From Actinomyces oricola (lineage in GTDB: Bacteria; Actinomycetota; Actinomycetes; Actinomycetales; Actinomycetaceae): a DNA stretch of 64,000 nucleotides. The translations under genes were made by a program, and so were the position numbers. Shown here piece by piece: positions 15,488 to 24,685 of the stretch (position 1 is the first letter of the stretch; each line of letters starts with the position of its first letter). Location: contig NZ_RYFV01000006.1 in assembly GCF_004104015.1 (NCBI RefSeq), forward strand, positions 1 through 64,000, read 5' to 3'. The notes beneath the pieces were generated by a model. It worked only from the letters and a program-made list of their open reading frames with translations, was not told the DNA's origin and made no database searches.

Positions 15488-16711
15488 ATGGGCGCCGTGA
15501 GTACTGCACCCAAGAGCCGAGTCTCAGCCCGTCTCGCCGCCATCGCCCCGTCCGCCACTCTTGCCGTCGACGCCAAGGCCAAGGCGCTCAAGGCCGCAGG
15601 GCGGCCCGTCATTGGCTTCGGTGCCGGCGAGCCCGACTTCCCCACCCCCGACTACATTGTCGAGGCCGCCGTCGCCGCCGCCAAGGATCCCGCCAACCAC
15701 AAGTACTCCCCCGCCAAGGGACTGCCGGCCCTGCGCCAGGCTCTCGCCGCCAAGACACGGCGGGACTCCGGCTATGAGGTCAGCCCCGAGGACATTGTGG
15801 TGACCAACGGGGGCAAGCAGGCCGTCTTCCAGGCCTTCGCCGCCATTGTCGACCCCGGCGACGAAGTCCTCCTGCCGGCGCCCTACTGGACCACCTACCC
15901 CGAGGCCATTGCCCTGGCCGGCGGCGTCGCCGTCGAGGTCTTCGCCGGGGCCGGGGCCGACTACAAGGTCACCGTTGAGCAGCTTGAGGCCGCCCGCACC
16001 CCCCGCACCAAGGCCCTCCTGTTCTGCTCACCGTCCAACCCCACCGGCACGGTCTACACCGCCGAGGAGACCGCGGCCATCGGCCAGTGGGCCCTGGAGC
16101 ACGGCGTGTGGGTCATCACCGATGAGATCTACGAGCACCTGACCTACGACGGCGCCGCGGCAAGCCACATTGTCGGCCTGGTCCCCGGGCTGGCGGACAC
16201 CGCCATTGTTCTCAATGGTGTGGCCAAGACCTACGCCATGACCGGCTGGCGCGTGGGCTGGATGATCGCCCCCACCGACGTCGTGAAGGCGGCCACCAAC
16301 TTCCAGTCGCACCTGACCTCGAACGTCTGCAACGTCGCCCAGCGCGCCGCCCTCGCCGCCGTCAGCGGGGACTTGAGCGCGGTGGAGCGCATGCGCGAGG
16401 CCTTCGACCGGCGCCGGCGCACCATGGTCTCCATGCTCCGCGAGATTGAAGGGCTGAACGTCCCCACACCGCTGGGCGCCTTCTACGCCTACCCCAGCAT
16501 TGAAGGGCTCCTGGGGCGCAGTCTGCGCGGCACCGTGATCGACTCCTCGGCCACCCTGGCGGCCCTCATCCTGGAGCACGCCGAGGTGGCAGTCGTCCCC
16601 GGGGAGGCCTTCGGCCCCTCCGGCTTCGTGCGCCTGTCCTACGCGCTGGGCGACGAGGACCTGGCCGAGGGCGTGGGCCGCATTCAAGGGCTCCTGGCCG
16701 AGGTCCAGTAA
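15488..16711 (+). CDS. aspC: Pyridoxal-phosphate aspartate aminotransferase (class I)
   Basis: 407 residues from ATG 15488 (a GTG three codons later is an alternative). This is the class I fold-type I aminotransferase that exchanges amino groups between aspartate and 2-oxoglutarate. Visible motifs are [15 protein letters not shown] near the N-terminus, [28 protein letters not shown], and [13 protein letters not shown] with the Asn that binds the cofactor ring. [13 protein letters not shown], the PLP lysine in [16 protein letters not shown], and the carboxylate-binding Arg in [10 protein letters not shown] follow. It resembles the Ib subgroup found in actinobacteria, often beside secE. Substrate range beyond aspartate cannot be set from sequence. 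Confidence 0.88.
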   Translation: MGAVSTAPKSRVSARLAAIAPSATLAVDAKAKALKAAGRPVIGFGAGEPDFPTPDYIVEAAVAAAKDPANHKYSPAKGLPALRQALAAKTRRDSGYEVSPEDIVVTNGGKQAVFQAFAAIVDPGDEVLLPAPYWTTYPEAIALAGGVAVEVFAGAGADYKVTVEQLEAARTPRTKALLFCSPSNPTGTVYTAEETAAIGQWALEHGVWVITDEIYEHLTYDGAAASHIVGLVPGLADTAIVLNGVAKTYAMTGWRVGWMIAPTDVVKAATNFQSHLTSNVCNVAQRAALAAVSGDLSAVERMREAFDRRRRTMVSMLREIEGLNVPTPLGAFYAYPSIEGLLGRSLRGTVIDSSATLAALILEHAEVAVVPGEAFGPSGFVRLSYALGDEDLAEGVGRIQGLLAEVQ

Positions 16712-16752
16712 CAGCACACAACAACACTCGGTCATAGCCCCGCCGGCGCGTC

Positions 16753-16844
16753 GGGCCCGCGCCGGCGGGCGAGCCAGGGTGCCGTAGCCGAGGCTTGGAT
16801 TAACGAGCTTGAGTCCGGGCCCGCGCCGGCGGGCGGGCCAGGGG
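16753..16844. repeat. Two 28-bp direct repeats between aspC and the symporter gene
   Basis: The unit starts CGGGCCCGCGCCGGCGGGCG and is present at 16753-16780 and 16817-16844 with one mismatch. Each copy is itself self-complementary (GCCCGCGCCGGCGGGC). They lie between convergent genes and probably act as terminators. Confidence 0.75.
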
Positions 16845-16956
16845 CGAATCCCCGGGCAGAACTGATCCCGCCTGATCCTGGCGGCTGGTGGCCCACCGCT
16901 GCGCTGCGGGTCCAGCCGCCAGGATTCGTGGCCCGTGACTCGGGGCCGAAGCGCCG

Positions 16957-18402
16957 TCAGCTGCCGGCCGGCAGCTCCTCCTGGGGCACTGACGAGAACT
17001 CCTCGCCGGAGCGGCGCAGGTGCGGGTCCTGCTCCAGGTAGGCCTTGGTCTCCCGGGAGATGAGCCCCGAAAGCACCAGCAGGCCAATGAGATTGGGGAT
17101 GGCCATGAGGCCGTTCGCAATGTCTGCGAAGGTCCACACGTCCTTGAGCTTGGTGACTGTGCCCACGAAAACCACGACCGTGAACAGGATGCGGTAGGGC
17201 AGCACGCCATGAACGCCGATAAGGCGCTCTACGCAGCGCTCACCGTAGTAGGACCATCCCAGAATGGTGGAGCCGGCCAGGAATACGATGGCCACAGACA
17301 CGATGTAGTGCCCCCACTGCCCGGGCAGGCCGTGGCTGAAGGCGTTACCGGTCATGACGTCCGGGTTCTCCTCCTGCCAGGTGCCCGTGGACAGAATGAC
17401 CAGGCCGGTGCAGGTGACCACGATTATGGTGTCAATAAAGGTCTGGGTCATGGAGACCAGGCCCTGGCGCGCCGGGTGGTGGGTCTTGGCGGCTGCCGCG
17501 GCAATGGCGGCCGAGCCCATGCCGGACTCGTTGGAGAAGATGCCGCGGGCCACTCCGTACTGGATCGCCATTATAAAAGTAGAGCCCAGAAATCCGCCGA
17601 CGGCGCTGGAGCCGGTGAAGGCGTTGGAGACGACCAGCCACAGCGCCGCAGGGATATCCGCAATGTTGGCCGCCAGGATGTAAATGCAGCCGCCGACGTA
17701 GAAGACGATCATCATGGGCACGAAGGCGGCGGTCACCTTGCCAATGGATTCAATGCCGCCCAGGAGGACGGCGCCGACGGCGACGGCCAGGACAATACCG
17801 ACCACCACGGGGTCCCAGCCGAAGGAGTGCTCCAACTGGGCGGCCACCGCATTGGACTGAGTCATGGAGCCAATGCCGAAGGAGGCCAGGACGGCGGCAA
17901 TGGCGAAGAAGACGGACAAGAAGGCGCCCCAGCGGCCCTTAATGGCGTGCTTGAGATAGTACTGGGGGCCGCCGGACTGCTGGCCCTTGGCGTCGGTGGT
18001 GCGGAAGCGCACGGCCAGGAAGGCCTCGGAGTACTTCGACGCCATGCCGAACAGGGCGGTCACCCACATCCAGAACAGGGCGCCCGGGCCGCCGAGGTGG
18101 ATGGCCGTGGCCACACCGACAATGTTGCCGACGCCGACAGTTGCGGCCAAGGCGGTGGTCAGGGCCTGGTAGTGCGAGATATCCCCCTCGGCACTGGCGG
18201 ACTCGCCGCCCCCGTCGCGCTGGAAGAAGACGAAGCGCAGAGCCGGTCCGAGCTTGAGGAACTGCACGCCGCGCAAGCGCACAGTGAGGATAATGCCGGT
18301 GCCCAGCAGCAGGGGGATGAGGAGCCAGGGGCCCCAGATGAATTCGTCGATCTTGGCGAGAATATCGCCGAAGGACGTCGATATGAGGGAGGTGGGATAC
18401 AT
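16957..18402 (-). CDS. Sodium:alanine symporter family protein (AgcS/AlsT)
   Basis: 481 residues with about 10-11 membrane segments. It imports alanine or glycine with Na+ across the cytoplasmic membrane (TC 2.A.25). Family blocks are clear: an N-terminal TM (WGPWLLIPLLLGTGIILTVR), the signature SHYQALTTALAATVGVGNIV, and GGPGALFWMWVTALFGMASKYSE. YGVARGIFSNESGMGSAAIA, STILGWSYYGERC and a C-terminal NLIGLLVLSGLI also appear. The start at ATG 18402 is normal. A TAGCCT -10-like box lies at 18445-18450. It is monocistronic, convergent with aspC. Confidence 0.92.
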   Translation of the reverse strand: MYPTSLISTSFGDILAKIDEFIWGPWLLIPLLLGTGIILTVRLRGVQFLKLGPALRFVFFQRDGGGESASAEGDISHYQALTTALAATVGVGNIVGVATAIHLGGPGALFWMWVTALFGMASKYSEAFLAVRFRTTDAKGQQSGGPQYYLKHAIKGRWGAFLSVFFAIAAVLASFGIGSMTQSNAVAAQLEHSFGWDPVVVGIVLAVAVGAVLLGGIESIGKVTAAFVPMMIVFYVGGCIYILAANIADIPAALWLVVSNAFTGSSAVGGFLGSTFIMAIQYGVARGIFSNESGMGSAAIAAAAAKTHHPARQGLVSMTQTFIDTIIVVTCTGLVILSTGTWQEENPDVMTGNAFSHGLPGQWGHYIVSVAIVFLAGSTILGWSYYGERCVERLIGVHGVLPYRILFTVVVFVGTVTKLKDVWTFADIANGLMAIPNLIGLLVLSGLISRETKAYLEQDPHLRRSGEEFSSVPQEELPAGS

Positions 18403-18598
18403 AAGTGGCCTTCCCGCCCGGGTCGGGTCCCAGGCTCGTGGGGCAGGCTAGGCGCAGGCCATGTGACAGCGTTGTGACATCCGTTCACCGAGTCGGCACG
18501 GCCCCGCCAGACAGCCGCAGGACATCCGGGTGAAGGTCGGCGGGGGGCGCCACCGGCCCCCGTGGGCACGGCCCTAGTGGGAACCCGTGGGCACGGCC

Positions 18599-19846
18599 CT
18601 AGTGGGCGCCGCGACGCGCCTGGAGCTCGCGGCCCTGGGCCAGCCAGGTCTCGGCCCGGGCCAGGCGCCCCTCGGCGTCGGCCCGCCACGGCCCGCCGTC
18701 CTCCCGGCGCGCCCCGGCCACTAAGGAGAGCACCACTCCGGCGCAGCGGGCCCGCAACGCCACTGAGTCGACCTGCCGGTCGGCCAGGGCCGTCCAGGTG
18801 TCCAGAACCGGACGCAAGTGCGGGTAGGAGGCGGGCGCCAGGTGGTCCAGAACGCTGACGTGCCCCAGCAGGCAGGCCAGGTCGTCCACGCGCCGCCCCG
18901 GCCCCAGCGAGTCCACGTCCAACAGGCAGGCCACCGCCTCCCCGTCCATGAGCACATTGGCCTCGTAGAAGTCCCCGTGGACCGGCACCACGGGGCCGGC
19001 ATTGGAGGCGGCCATGAGCTGCTCGACACCCGTGGCCACCGCCCGGGCGCGGCTGGCGTGCTCCGGCAGGACTGTGGCAGCGGCATGCGCGTAGTGGCGG
19101 GCCCGCTCCGACCAGGCCGGGTGGGCGGGAAGATCCACGGCGGAGGCGGGCAGGGAGTCCAACAGCCCGGCGAGCCCGGAGAACACCCGCTTCGCCTGGG
19201 CGTCGTCCATGCCCCGCGACAATAGTCCCGACAGCGCCACCCCCCGCCCGGTCGACAGGAGCACCAGGCCGTCACCGTCCTCTCGAAGCACCTCGGGCGC
19301 CGGCACCCCGGCCGCCGCGAGCATGCGGTGCCGATGGGCGAAGGCGGCCGACTGGGAAGGGCGCAGCACCTTGGCATAGGCGGTCGAGGAGTCCGGCAGG
19401 GTCACGCGCACCACTGCGCGCCGTGTGGGCCGGTAGGCGACCATGGTCGCCTTGACCGGCATGCCCAGGCGCTTGGAGAGCAACGACGGCGTGCAGGCCA
19501 CCGGCAGCGCCGGCAGCTCCGGGTCGGCGGGGTGGCGCCACACGTACACCGGCGGCCCGTCCCCGCCGGTGGGGGCCACCCGCGTAAGCCCGGGGGCCTG
19601 TGGGTTGGACAGGCGCGCCGTCGTGGCGCACAGGTACTCCGTGGAGCGTCGTCCGCTCATGGACACCACCACGGCCGTATAGCCCACGGATACCCCCGCC
19701 CCGGGCCGGTGGTGGACCGAGTGAACCTCCCAGCTCTCCAGGCGCTGCCCCGCGGGCGCAAGCGCGGCAGCCAGGACGGAGGCAGCACGGGGTCCGGTCA
19801 GAAGGGCGACCTCGCCGGGCTCCCGTGACGCGGGCGCGTGATTCAT
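18599..19846 (-). CDS. Aminoglycoside phosphotransferase-fold (APH) family protein
   Basis: 415 residues from ATG 19846. The C-terminal half has the kinase-like APH active site: the catalytic loop VPVHGDFYEANVLMDG (HGDxxxxN) and the metal-binding LLDVDSLGPGRRVDDLACLLG. The middle part has an N-lobe-like segment (RAVVRVTLPDSSTAYAKVL, a plausible ATP-binding lysine). The first 130 residues are not recognisable and end near a WRHPADPELPALPVA motif. Many actinobacteria carry such proteins of unknown substrate, so a drug-resistance role should not be assumed. It is transcribed away from the neighbouring two-component genes. Confidence 0.8.
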   Translation of the reverse strand: MNHAPASREPGEVALLTGPRAASVLAAALAPAGQRLESWEVHSVHHRPGAGVSVGYTAVVVSMSGRRSTEYLCATTARLSNPQAPGLTRVAPTGGDGPPVYVWRHPADPELPALPVACTPSLLSKRLGMPVKATMVAYRPTRRAVVRVTLPDSSTAYAKVLRPSQSAAFAHRHRMLAAAGVPAPEVLREDGDGLVLLSTGRGVALSGLLSRGMDDAQAKRVFSGLAGLLDSLPASAVDLPAHPAWSERARHYAHAAATVLPEHASRARAVATGVEQLMAASNAGPVVPVHGDFYEANVLMDGEAVACLLDVDSLGPGRRVDDLACLLGHVSVLDHLAPASYPHLRPVLDTWTALADRQVDSVALRARCAGVVLSLVAGARREDGGPWRADAEGRLARAETWLAQGRELQARRGAH

Positions 19847-20242
19847 GGCCACAGTCTGCCTGGTCAGGGCGCTGCTCGCACCGAGTCCCGCCACCCATTG
19901 ATCCCCCCGACCCCTTATTACCCCTTAATTACCCCTTATTCACCCGTTCTGCCCGTGCCCGGCCCGCGCTTCAGCCGGGCCGGTTCGGGCCGCGGCCACG
20001 GCCCGGCGAACACGTGCTATGGCGCGAGGTTCGAGTATTCCCCGGCACCCGGGTAGCAACCGGCCGATGGGCGCCGCATGGTCCGATCCCCTGCAGGTGG
20101 GCCGTTGGCCCACCGCGAACACCAGGGCCGTGAGCACAACGCCGGCGGCGCCAGCAGCTGACGGCGGCCGGCGCGCCGAGACGCCGAGAAGACGTCGGGT
20201 TACCGGCGCGCGCCGTGCACGCCGTTACGAGAGGATGAGCCC
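19847..20242. promoter_or_regulatory. 396-bp divergent spacer between the APH gene and the sensor kinase
   Basis: No gene is seen. The part near the APH gene has an AT-rich array of three 11-bp units. The remainder is GC-rich with no clear hairpin terminator. Promoters for both divergent genes should lie here. Confidence 0.5.
19911..19942. repeat. Three near-identical 11-bp units (CCCCTTAATTA type) upstream of the APH gene
   Basis: Units are CCCCTTATTA (19911-19920), CCCCTTAATTA (19921-19931) and CCCCTTATTCA (19932-19942). The AT-rich blocks are spaced one helical turn apart, as expected for cooperative binding of a regulator. The array lies about 65-100 bp upstream of the APH start. Confidence 0.75.
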
Positions 20243-21280
20243 GTGAGACGCTCACACCCGAGAATCGGTCCCGCGCCGACCCCGGCCTGGAAGGTCGCCG
20301 CCTGGATCCTGGCCGGTGCGAACCTGGCCCTCCTGCACCACCACATCTTCGCCTTCGTGGGGTTCTTCATCGTCTTCCCCATGCTCTGGTCGGTGCACGC
20401 CACCCGGCTGGGCGGCATTGGGGCCACTGTTCTCTTCGGTGCCGGGATCGCACTCGCCTTCCCGGCCACGTCGGGCATGGAGGGCGTGTCCACGGGCCTG
20501 GTCAGCACGCTCTTCTCCCTGAGCATGGGGCTGCGGATGTGGCAGCTCCATGAGGTGCGGGCCCATGCCGTGGAGGCCCTGGCCGCTAAGGAGGAGGCCC
20601 TGGCGGCGCTGGCCCGGGCGCAGGCCGAGCTGGCCACCGCCGAGCGCAGCGCCGGCGCCGACGCCGAGCGGCGCCGCTGGGCCCGGGAAGTCCATGACAC
20701 CCTGGCGCAGGGCTTCGTCTCGGTCATTACCCTGGCCCAGGCCGCCGCCGGCTCCCAGGAGCGGGGCGATGAGGAGGATCTGGGGCGGCGGCTGAGCCAG
20801 ATCGAAACCGTCGCCCGGGACAACCTCGCCGAGGCGCGGGCCCTGGTCGCCGGCGAGGGGCCCACGGCCCTCCAGGGCACCGATCTGGCGCAGGCCCTGA
20901 CCCGGCTCGCTGACGCCGAGGCCGCGCACGGGGGTGTTGTCCCCGTGCTGTCACTGGAGCTGCCCGGGCCCCTGCCCGCCATTATTGAGATCACCGCCCT
21001 GCGCACCGTCCAGGAGGCCCTGTCCAACGTGCGCCGTCATGCCCGAGCCGATTCGGTGCGGGTTGAGGCGCGCAGCGAGGACACCGGGGGGACGAGCGAG
21101 CTGGTCGTGACCATTACCGACAACGGCACTGGCACCGGCGGCGCCCAGGAGGGCACCGGCCTGACCGGCATGCGCTCCCGGCTCGAGGCCGCCGGGGGAA
21201 GTCTGACCGTCGACCCGGCCCATGCCCCGGACGCGCGCGGTCACACCGGGACCGTTCTAGAAGCGAGGATGCCGCTATGA
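20243..21280 (+). CDS. NarL-type sensor histidine kinase
   Basis: 345 residues from GTG 20243. Four hydrophobic segments occupy residues 15-98 with almost no periplasmic loop, so sensing is probably within or at the membrane. A coiled coil (about 105-145) leads to the HisKA_3 dimerisation box with the phospho-acceptor H151 in AREVHDTLAQGF. The HATPase domain has ITALRTVQEALSNVRRHARA (N box), VTITDNGTGTG (G1) and GTGLTGMRSRLEAAGGSL (G2). Its stop overlaps the start of the response regulator by 4 nt (ATGA), so the two are translationally coupled. The signal is unknown. Confidence 0.92.
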   Translation: MRRSHPRIGPAPTPAWKVAAWILAGANLALLHHHIFAFVGFFIVFPMLWSVHATRLGGIGATVLFGAGIALAFPATSGMEGVSTGLVSTLFSLSMGLRMWQLHEVRAHAVEALAAKEEALAALARAQAELATAERSAGADAERRRWAREVHDTLAQGFVSVITLAQAAAGSQERGDEEDLGRRLSQIETVARDNLAEARALVAGEGPTALQGTDLAQALTRLADAEAAHGGVVPVLSLELPGPLPAIIEITALRTVQEALSNVRRHARADSVRVEARSEDTGGTSELVVTITDNGTGTGGAQEGTGLTGMRSRLEAAGGSLTVDPAHAPDARGHTGTVLEARMPL

Positions 21281-22008
21281 GCACAATGTCACCCGACCCG
21301 GTCCGCCTGCTCGTCGTCGACGACCACCCAGTGGTGCGCTCGGGGATCGTCGGCATGCTGGACCGTGAGGCGGGCCTGGAGGTCGTCGGCCAGGCCGCCA
21401 ACGGCCGCGAGGCGGTCGAGTTGGCCGCGGCCCTGTCGCCGCAGGTCGTCCTCATGGATCTGCGCATGCCGGTCATGGACGGAGTGGCGGCCACCGAGGC
21501 GCTCCTGGCCGCGCCGCAACCCCCGCACATTGTGGTCCTGACCACCTACGACACCGATGGCGACATTCTGCGCGCCGTCGAGGCGGGAGCCATTGGGTAC
21601 CTGCTCAAGGACGCGCCCCGGGAGGAGATCGTGGCCGCCATCCGCACCGCCGCCGTCGGCCAGAGCACGCTGAGCCCCACCGTGACCACCCGTCTGGTGG
21701 GCGCAGCGCGGGGCCGCTCCGGTGGCCGCCCCGCGCCGGGGGCCGGCACGGGGCGGCGTGCCGGAAAATCCAGCGGCGCCCCCGCACGGCTGTCGCCCAG
21801 GGAGCAGGAGGTCTTGGCGGCGGTGGCGCGCGGCCTGTCCAACTCCGAGATAGGCGGGGCCCTTTACATTACTGAGGCCACCGTCAAGACCCATCTCATG
21901 CGCATCTACGGCAAGCTCGACGTGGACTCGCGCACCGCCGCCGTCACCGCGGCCCTGCGCCACGGCCTGCTCGATCTTGAGGCGGGTTCGGCGCCCACGG
22001 GGGGCTGA
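21277..22008 (+). CDS. NarL/LuxR-family response regulator
   Basis: 243 residues. The receiver domain (about 10-125) has the acidic pair D15-D16, phospho-acceptor D61 in [13 protein letters not shown], the Thr in VVLTTYDTD, and Lys in [11 protein letters not shown] linker of about 35 residues rich in Gly/Arg/Pro is followed by the LuxR-type HTH ([20 protein letters not shown], then [15 protein letters not shown]) at about 172-236. It is the cognate partner of the kinase just upstream, with a 4-nt overlap. Target genes are not evident. The last codons and stop are part of a 22-bp repeat found again 40 bp downstream. Confidence 0.93.
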   Translation: MSTMSPDPVRLLVVDDHPVVRSGIVGMLDREAGLEVVGQAANGREAVELAAALSPQVVLMDLRMPVMDGVAATEALLAAPQPPHIVVLTTYDTDGDILRAVEAGAIGYLLKDAPREEIVAAIRTAAVGQSTLSPTVTTRLVGAARGRSGGRPAPGAGTGRRAGKSSGAPARLSPREQEVLAAVARGLSNSEIGGALYITEATVKTHLMRIYGKLDVDSRTAAVTAALRHGLLDLEAGSAPTGG

Positions 22009-22070
22009 GGCCCCCAACGGAGCGGCCGGTCCCGCAGCGGGCGACGGATTCGGCGCCCACGGGGGGCTGA
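21987..22070. repeat. 22-bp direct repeat at the 3' end of the response regulator gene
   Basis: TTCGGCGCCCACGGGGGGCT plus GA occurs at 21987-22008, where it encodes the C-terminus and stop, and again at 22049-22070. Copies are identical. A short duplication is the simplest origin. Confidence 0.85.
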
Positions 22071-22119
22071 CGCCGGTACCGGACGGGGCCGGACGGGGCG
22101 GGCGTGGAAGAATCCGGCC

Positions 22120-23145
22120 ATGCGCGACCTCGCCGCCCTGCCCAAGGCGCACCTTCATCTGCACTTCACGGGGTCTATGCGCTTGGACACGCTCACCGAG
22201 CTCTCCGTTTCCGCGCGCACCCGCCTGCCCGCCTCCTTCCTGGACGGAGACCCCCTTCACGTTCCCGCCGGCCACCGGGGCTGGTTCCGCTTCCAGCGCG
22301 CCTACGACACCGCCCGCCACCTGGTGACCAGCGAGGAGACCATGCGGCGCATTGTGCTGGAGGCCGCTATGGATGACGCCGCCGAGGGCTCGCGCCGCCT
22401 GGAGATCCAGGTGGACCCCACCTCCTATGCGCCCTTCGTCGGCGGAATCACTCCGGCTCTGGAGATCATTCTGGATGCCGCCGACCAGGCCACCATCCTC
22501 ACCGGGGTGGAGGTGGCCGTCATTGTTGCCGCCTCCCGCATGCGCCACCCGCTGGACGCCCGCACCCTGGCGCGCCTGGCGGTGCGCTACGCCGGGGACC
22601 AGCCGGGCACGGTGGTGGGATTCGGGCTGAGCAATGATGAGCGCGCCGGGCGCACCAGCTCCTGGGGGCGGGCCTTCGCCATCGCCCGGCGCGGCGGGCT
22701 GGCCTCCCTGCCCCACGGCGGGGAGCTGCTGGGGCCCGAGCATGTGCGCGACGTGGTCGGGGCCCTGGGGCCCACGCGCCTGGGCCACGGGGTGCGCACC
22801 AGTGAGGACCCTGCTCTGCTCGACGCGGTTGTGGGGGCCGGGATCAGCCTCGAGGTGTGCCCGGCCTCCAATGTGTGCCTGGGGGTCTACCGCGAGGCCG
22901 CCGAGGTGCCCCTGCGGCGCCTCACGGACCACGGCGCGCAGGTGGCGCTGGGCGCTGATGACCCTCTGCTCTTCCAGTCCCGACTGGTCGACCAGTACCG
23001 GATCGCCCGGGACCTGGGCTTCGACGATGGCGCCCTGGCCGAGCTGGCGCGCAGTTCGATCCGGGCCAGCCTGGCCTCACCGACCTCCAAGCGGCGGTGG
23101 CTGGCGGAGGTCGACTCCTGGCTGGCGGCGCCCGACCCCGGGTGA
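22120..23145 (+). CDS. add: Adenosine deaminase family protein
   Basis: 341 residues, converting adenosine or deoxyadenosine to inosine in purine salvage. The metal-dependent amidohydrolase active site is complete: HLHLH in PKAHLHLHFTGSM (residues 9-21) binds Zn. The general-base region is PHGGELLGPEHV (usual HAGE is HGGE here), followed by TRLGHGVRTSEDP, LEVCPASNVCLGV, and the C-terminal ALGADDPLLF with the catalytic Asp pair. The HGGE variant and the lack of the usual Ser/Thr-Asp-Asp wording leave open a related deaminase (for example adenine or a modified nucleoside). It is convergent with murB, only 24 nt apart. Confidence 0.85.
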   Translation: MRDLAALPKAHLHLHFTGSMRLDTLTELSVSARTRLPASFLDGDPLHVPAGHRGWFRFQRAYDTARHLVTSEETMRRIVLEAAMDDAAEGSRRLEIQVDPTSYAPFVGGITPALEIILDAADQATILTGVEVAVIVAASRMRHPLDARTLARLAVRYAGDQPGTVVGFGLSNDERAGRTSSWGRAFAIARRGGLASLPHGGELLGPEHVRDVVGALGPTRLGHGVRTSEDPALLDAVVGAGISLEVCPASNVCLGVYREAAEVPLRRLTDHGAQVALGADDPLLFQSRLVDQYRIARDLGFDDGALAELARSSIRASLASPTSKRRWLAEVDSWLAAPDPG

Positions 23146-23169
23146 GCGCGGTGAGTGCTCAGAAAGTGC

Positions 23170-24432
23170 TCAGAAGCCGACGGCGACCGGCTCGGGCACC
23201 AGGGTGACCCCGAAGCGCTCGCGCACCCCGGCCACCACCGCTTCGCGCAGGGCCACCAGGTCCGCGGCGCTGGCCCCGCCCCGATTGGTCAGGGCCAGGA
23301 CGTGCCGGGTGGATAGAGAGGCCGGGGCGCCCTCGGCCACGGCGAACCCCTTGGTGAATCCCGCGTGGTCAATGAGCCAGGCGGCGCTGGTCTTGACCCG
23401 GCCCTCCACGGTCGGGGCCGCCCGGGTGCCGGCGACCGCGCGCGTGTGGTCGGTGACCGGGAAGCGGGGGGCGCCCTCGGGCAGGGACGCGGCCTGCTGC
23501 GTGGACAGGATCGGGTTGGTGAAGAAGGAGCCGGCGGACCAGGTGTCGTGGTCGGCATGGTCCAGGACCATGCCCTTGGAGCGTCGCAGCTCCAGGACCG
23601 CCTGGCGCACATCGGTGGCCGGGACCCGCTCACCGAGCTCGACGCCCAGGGTGCGGGCGAGTTGGCTGTAGGCGATGGGGGCCGACAGGGAGGCCTGGCG
23701 GACGGTGAAGGACACCGACAGCACCACCCAACGGCCGGTGGGGCCCCAGGTGCGGCCGCGGCCGTGGACGGGGTCGGTCAGGGAGCGCTTGAGGTTGGAG
23801 TCGCGGTAGGCCAGACCCAGCTCGGTCAGCGCCAGGTGGACGGTGCGCCCCTGGGCGCGGTCCCAGGCGCGCACCGAGGCCAGCAGCTCGGCGACCTCGG
23901 TGCCGTAGGCGCCAATGTTCTGCACCGGCGCGGCGCCAACCGTCCCGGGGATGCCCGATAGGGGAGCGAAACCGCCCCAGTGGGAGGCGATGGCCTGACG
24001 CACCAGGTCGTCCCAGGTGGTGCCGGCGGTGGCCGTAATGTCCACGCCCCCGCAGGCGTCGTCACGGGTCAGGGTCACCTGCTGGCGACGGTCGCGAATG
24101 ACCAGGCCGTCGAAGCCGGCGTCGGAGGCCAGAATGTTCGAGCCGCCGCCCACAATGAGGACGGGGGTTCCTTCGGCGTCGGCCCGGCGAACGGACTCGA
24201 TGATCTCGGCCTCGGAATCGGCTTCGAGGTAGGTGGCCAGTGGCCCTCCCACGCGCAAAGTCGTGAGTTCGGCCAGCGTGGAGGGAGCGGGCCCTCCCAG
24301 GGGCCGGGCCAGGGCCTGGACGGCGGGCGGCCAGTCGGTCGCGGGGGCGTCCACGGACAGGGCGGTGGCGCACTGGGCGGTCTGGTCGGTCGGCTCGGGG
24401 GCCGGCAGTCCAAAGCGGTTGGTCTCGCTCAT
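23170..24432 (-). CDS. murB: UDP-N-acetylenolpyruvoylglucosamine reductase
   Basis: 420 residues from ATG 24432 with AGGAG upstream. This FAD enzyme reduces UDP-GlcNAc-enolpyruvate to UDP-MurNAc in peptidoglycan synthesis. The FAD-binding block VLIVGGGSNILASDAGFDGL and GIPGTVGAAPVQNIGAYGTE are clear. YRDSNLKRSL and the catalytic serine block AGSFFTNPILS follow, along with a C-terminal segment with conserved Glu (VPEPVAVGF). The YRxS loop marks a type I enzyme. About 60 residues of poorly conserved sequence precede the first conserved block (LTTLRVGGPLATYLEA). Cytoplasmic; essential in most walled bacteria. Confidence 0.95.
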   Translation of the reverse strand: MSETNRFGLPAPEPTDQTAQCATALSVDAPATDWPPAVQALARPLGGPAPSTLAELTTLRVGGPLATYLEADSEAEIIESVRRADAEGTPVLIVGGGSNILASDAGFDGLVIRDRRQQVTLTRDDACGGVDITATAGTTWDDLVRQAIASHWGGFAPLSGIPGTVGAAPVQNIGAYGTEVAELLASVRAWDRAQGRTVHLALTELGLAYRDSNLKRSLTDPVHGRGRTWGPTGRWVVLSVSFTVRQASLSAPIAYSQLARTLGVELGERVPATDVRQAVLELRRSKGMVLDHADHDTWSAGSFFTNPILSTQQAASLPEGAPRFPVTDHTRAVAGTRAAPTVEGRVKTSAAWLIDHAGFTKGFAVAEGAPASLSTRHVLALTNRGGASAADLVALREAVVAGVRERFGVTLVPEPVAVGF

Positions 24433-24532
24433 GGGTGCTCCTGGGTGGCGGGCGGGGGCAGTGGCGGGCTGCTCCTGCCGCACTCCAGTGCAGGACCGGC
24501 ACTGGGGCGGGCAGGGGCCGGGCGGGCATCAA

Positions 24533-24563
24533 GGCCCCGCACGCACGGTGTGCGAGCGGGGCC
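24533..24563. terminator. Terminator-like hairpin between bS22 and murB
   Basis: Stem GGCCCCGC/GCGGGGCC with an inner CGCAC/GTGCG stem and a GGT loop. It lies 24 nt past the bS22 stop and should end that transcript. No strong T-run follows. Confidence 0.7.
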
Positions 24564-24586
24564 CGTGAGTCACGCTGAAAGACGCG

Positions 24587-24685
24587 TCACTTCTTATTGC
24601 GGCGCTGGTGACGCGTCTTGCGCAGAAGCTTGCGGTGCTTCTTCTTGGCCATGCGCTTGCGGCGCTTCTTAATGACAGATCCCAT
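24587..24685 (-). CDS. Small basic ribosomal protein bS22 (AURKAIP1/COX24-domain)
   Basis: 32 residues, too short for most gene finders. It begins MGSVIKKRRKRMAKKKHRKL and continues LRKTRHQRRNKK. About 60% are Lys/Arg. It matches the actinobacterial AURKAIP1/COX24-type protein seen near the decoding centre of mycobacterial 30S subunits and named bS22. The start ATG 24685 has AGGAGG 7 nt upstream (GCGAGGAGGTCCT). It lies beside the BldC-type gene, a linkage conserved in actinobacteria. It would be highly expressed with ribosomes. Confidence 0.9.
   Translation of the reverse strand: MGSVIKKRRKRMAKKKHRKLLRKTRHQRRNKK

Noticed and set aside
14298-15509. A 403-codon minus-strand frame opposite the DUF4862-like gene
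   Set aside because: Antisense shadow; no ribosome site and no recognisable domain.
16753-16844. Possible attachment site or mobile-element ends (28-bp direct repeats)
   Set aside because: Only 36 bp lies between the copies, with no integrase nearby; each is a self-complementary GC block fitting terminators.
18461-18480. CRP-type operator upstream of the alanine symporter
   Set aside because: TGTGAC occurs twice as a direct repeat, not as the inverted TGTGA/TCACA needed for a CRP/GlxR site.
18599-19846. Aminoglycoside-resistance gene
   Set aside because: Only the general HGDxxxxN kinase fold is seen; the N-terminal third is unlike known resistance enzymes.
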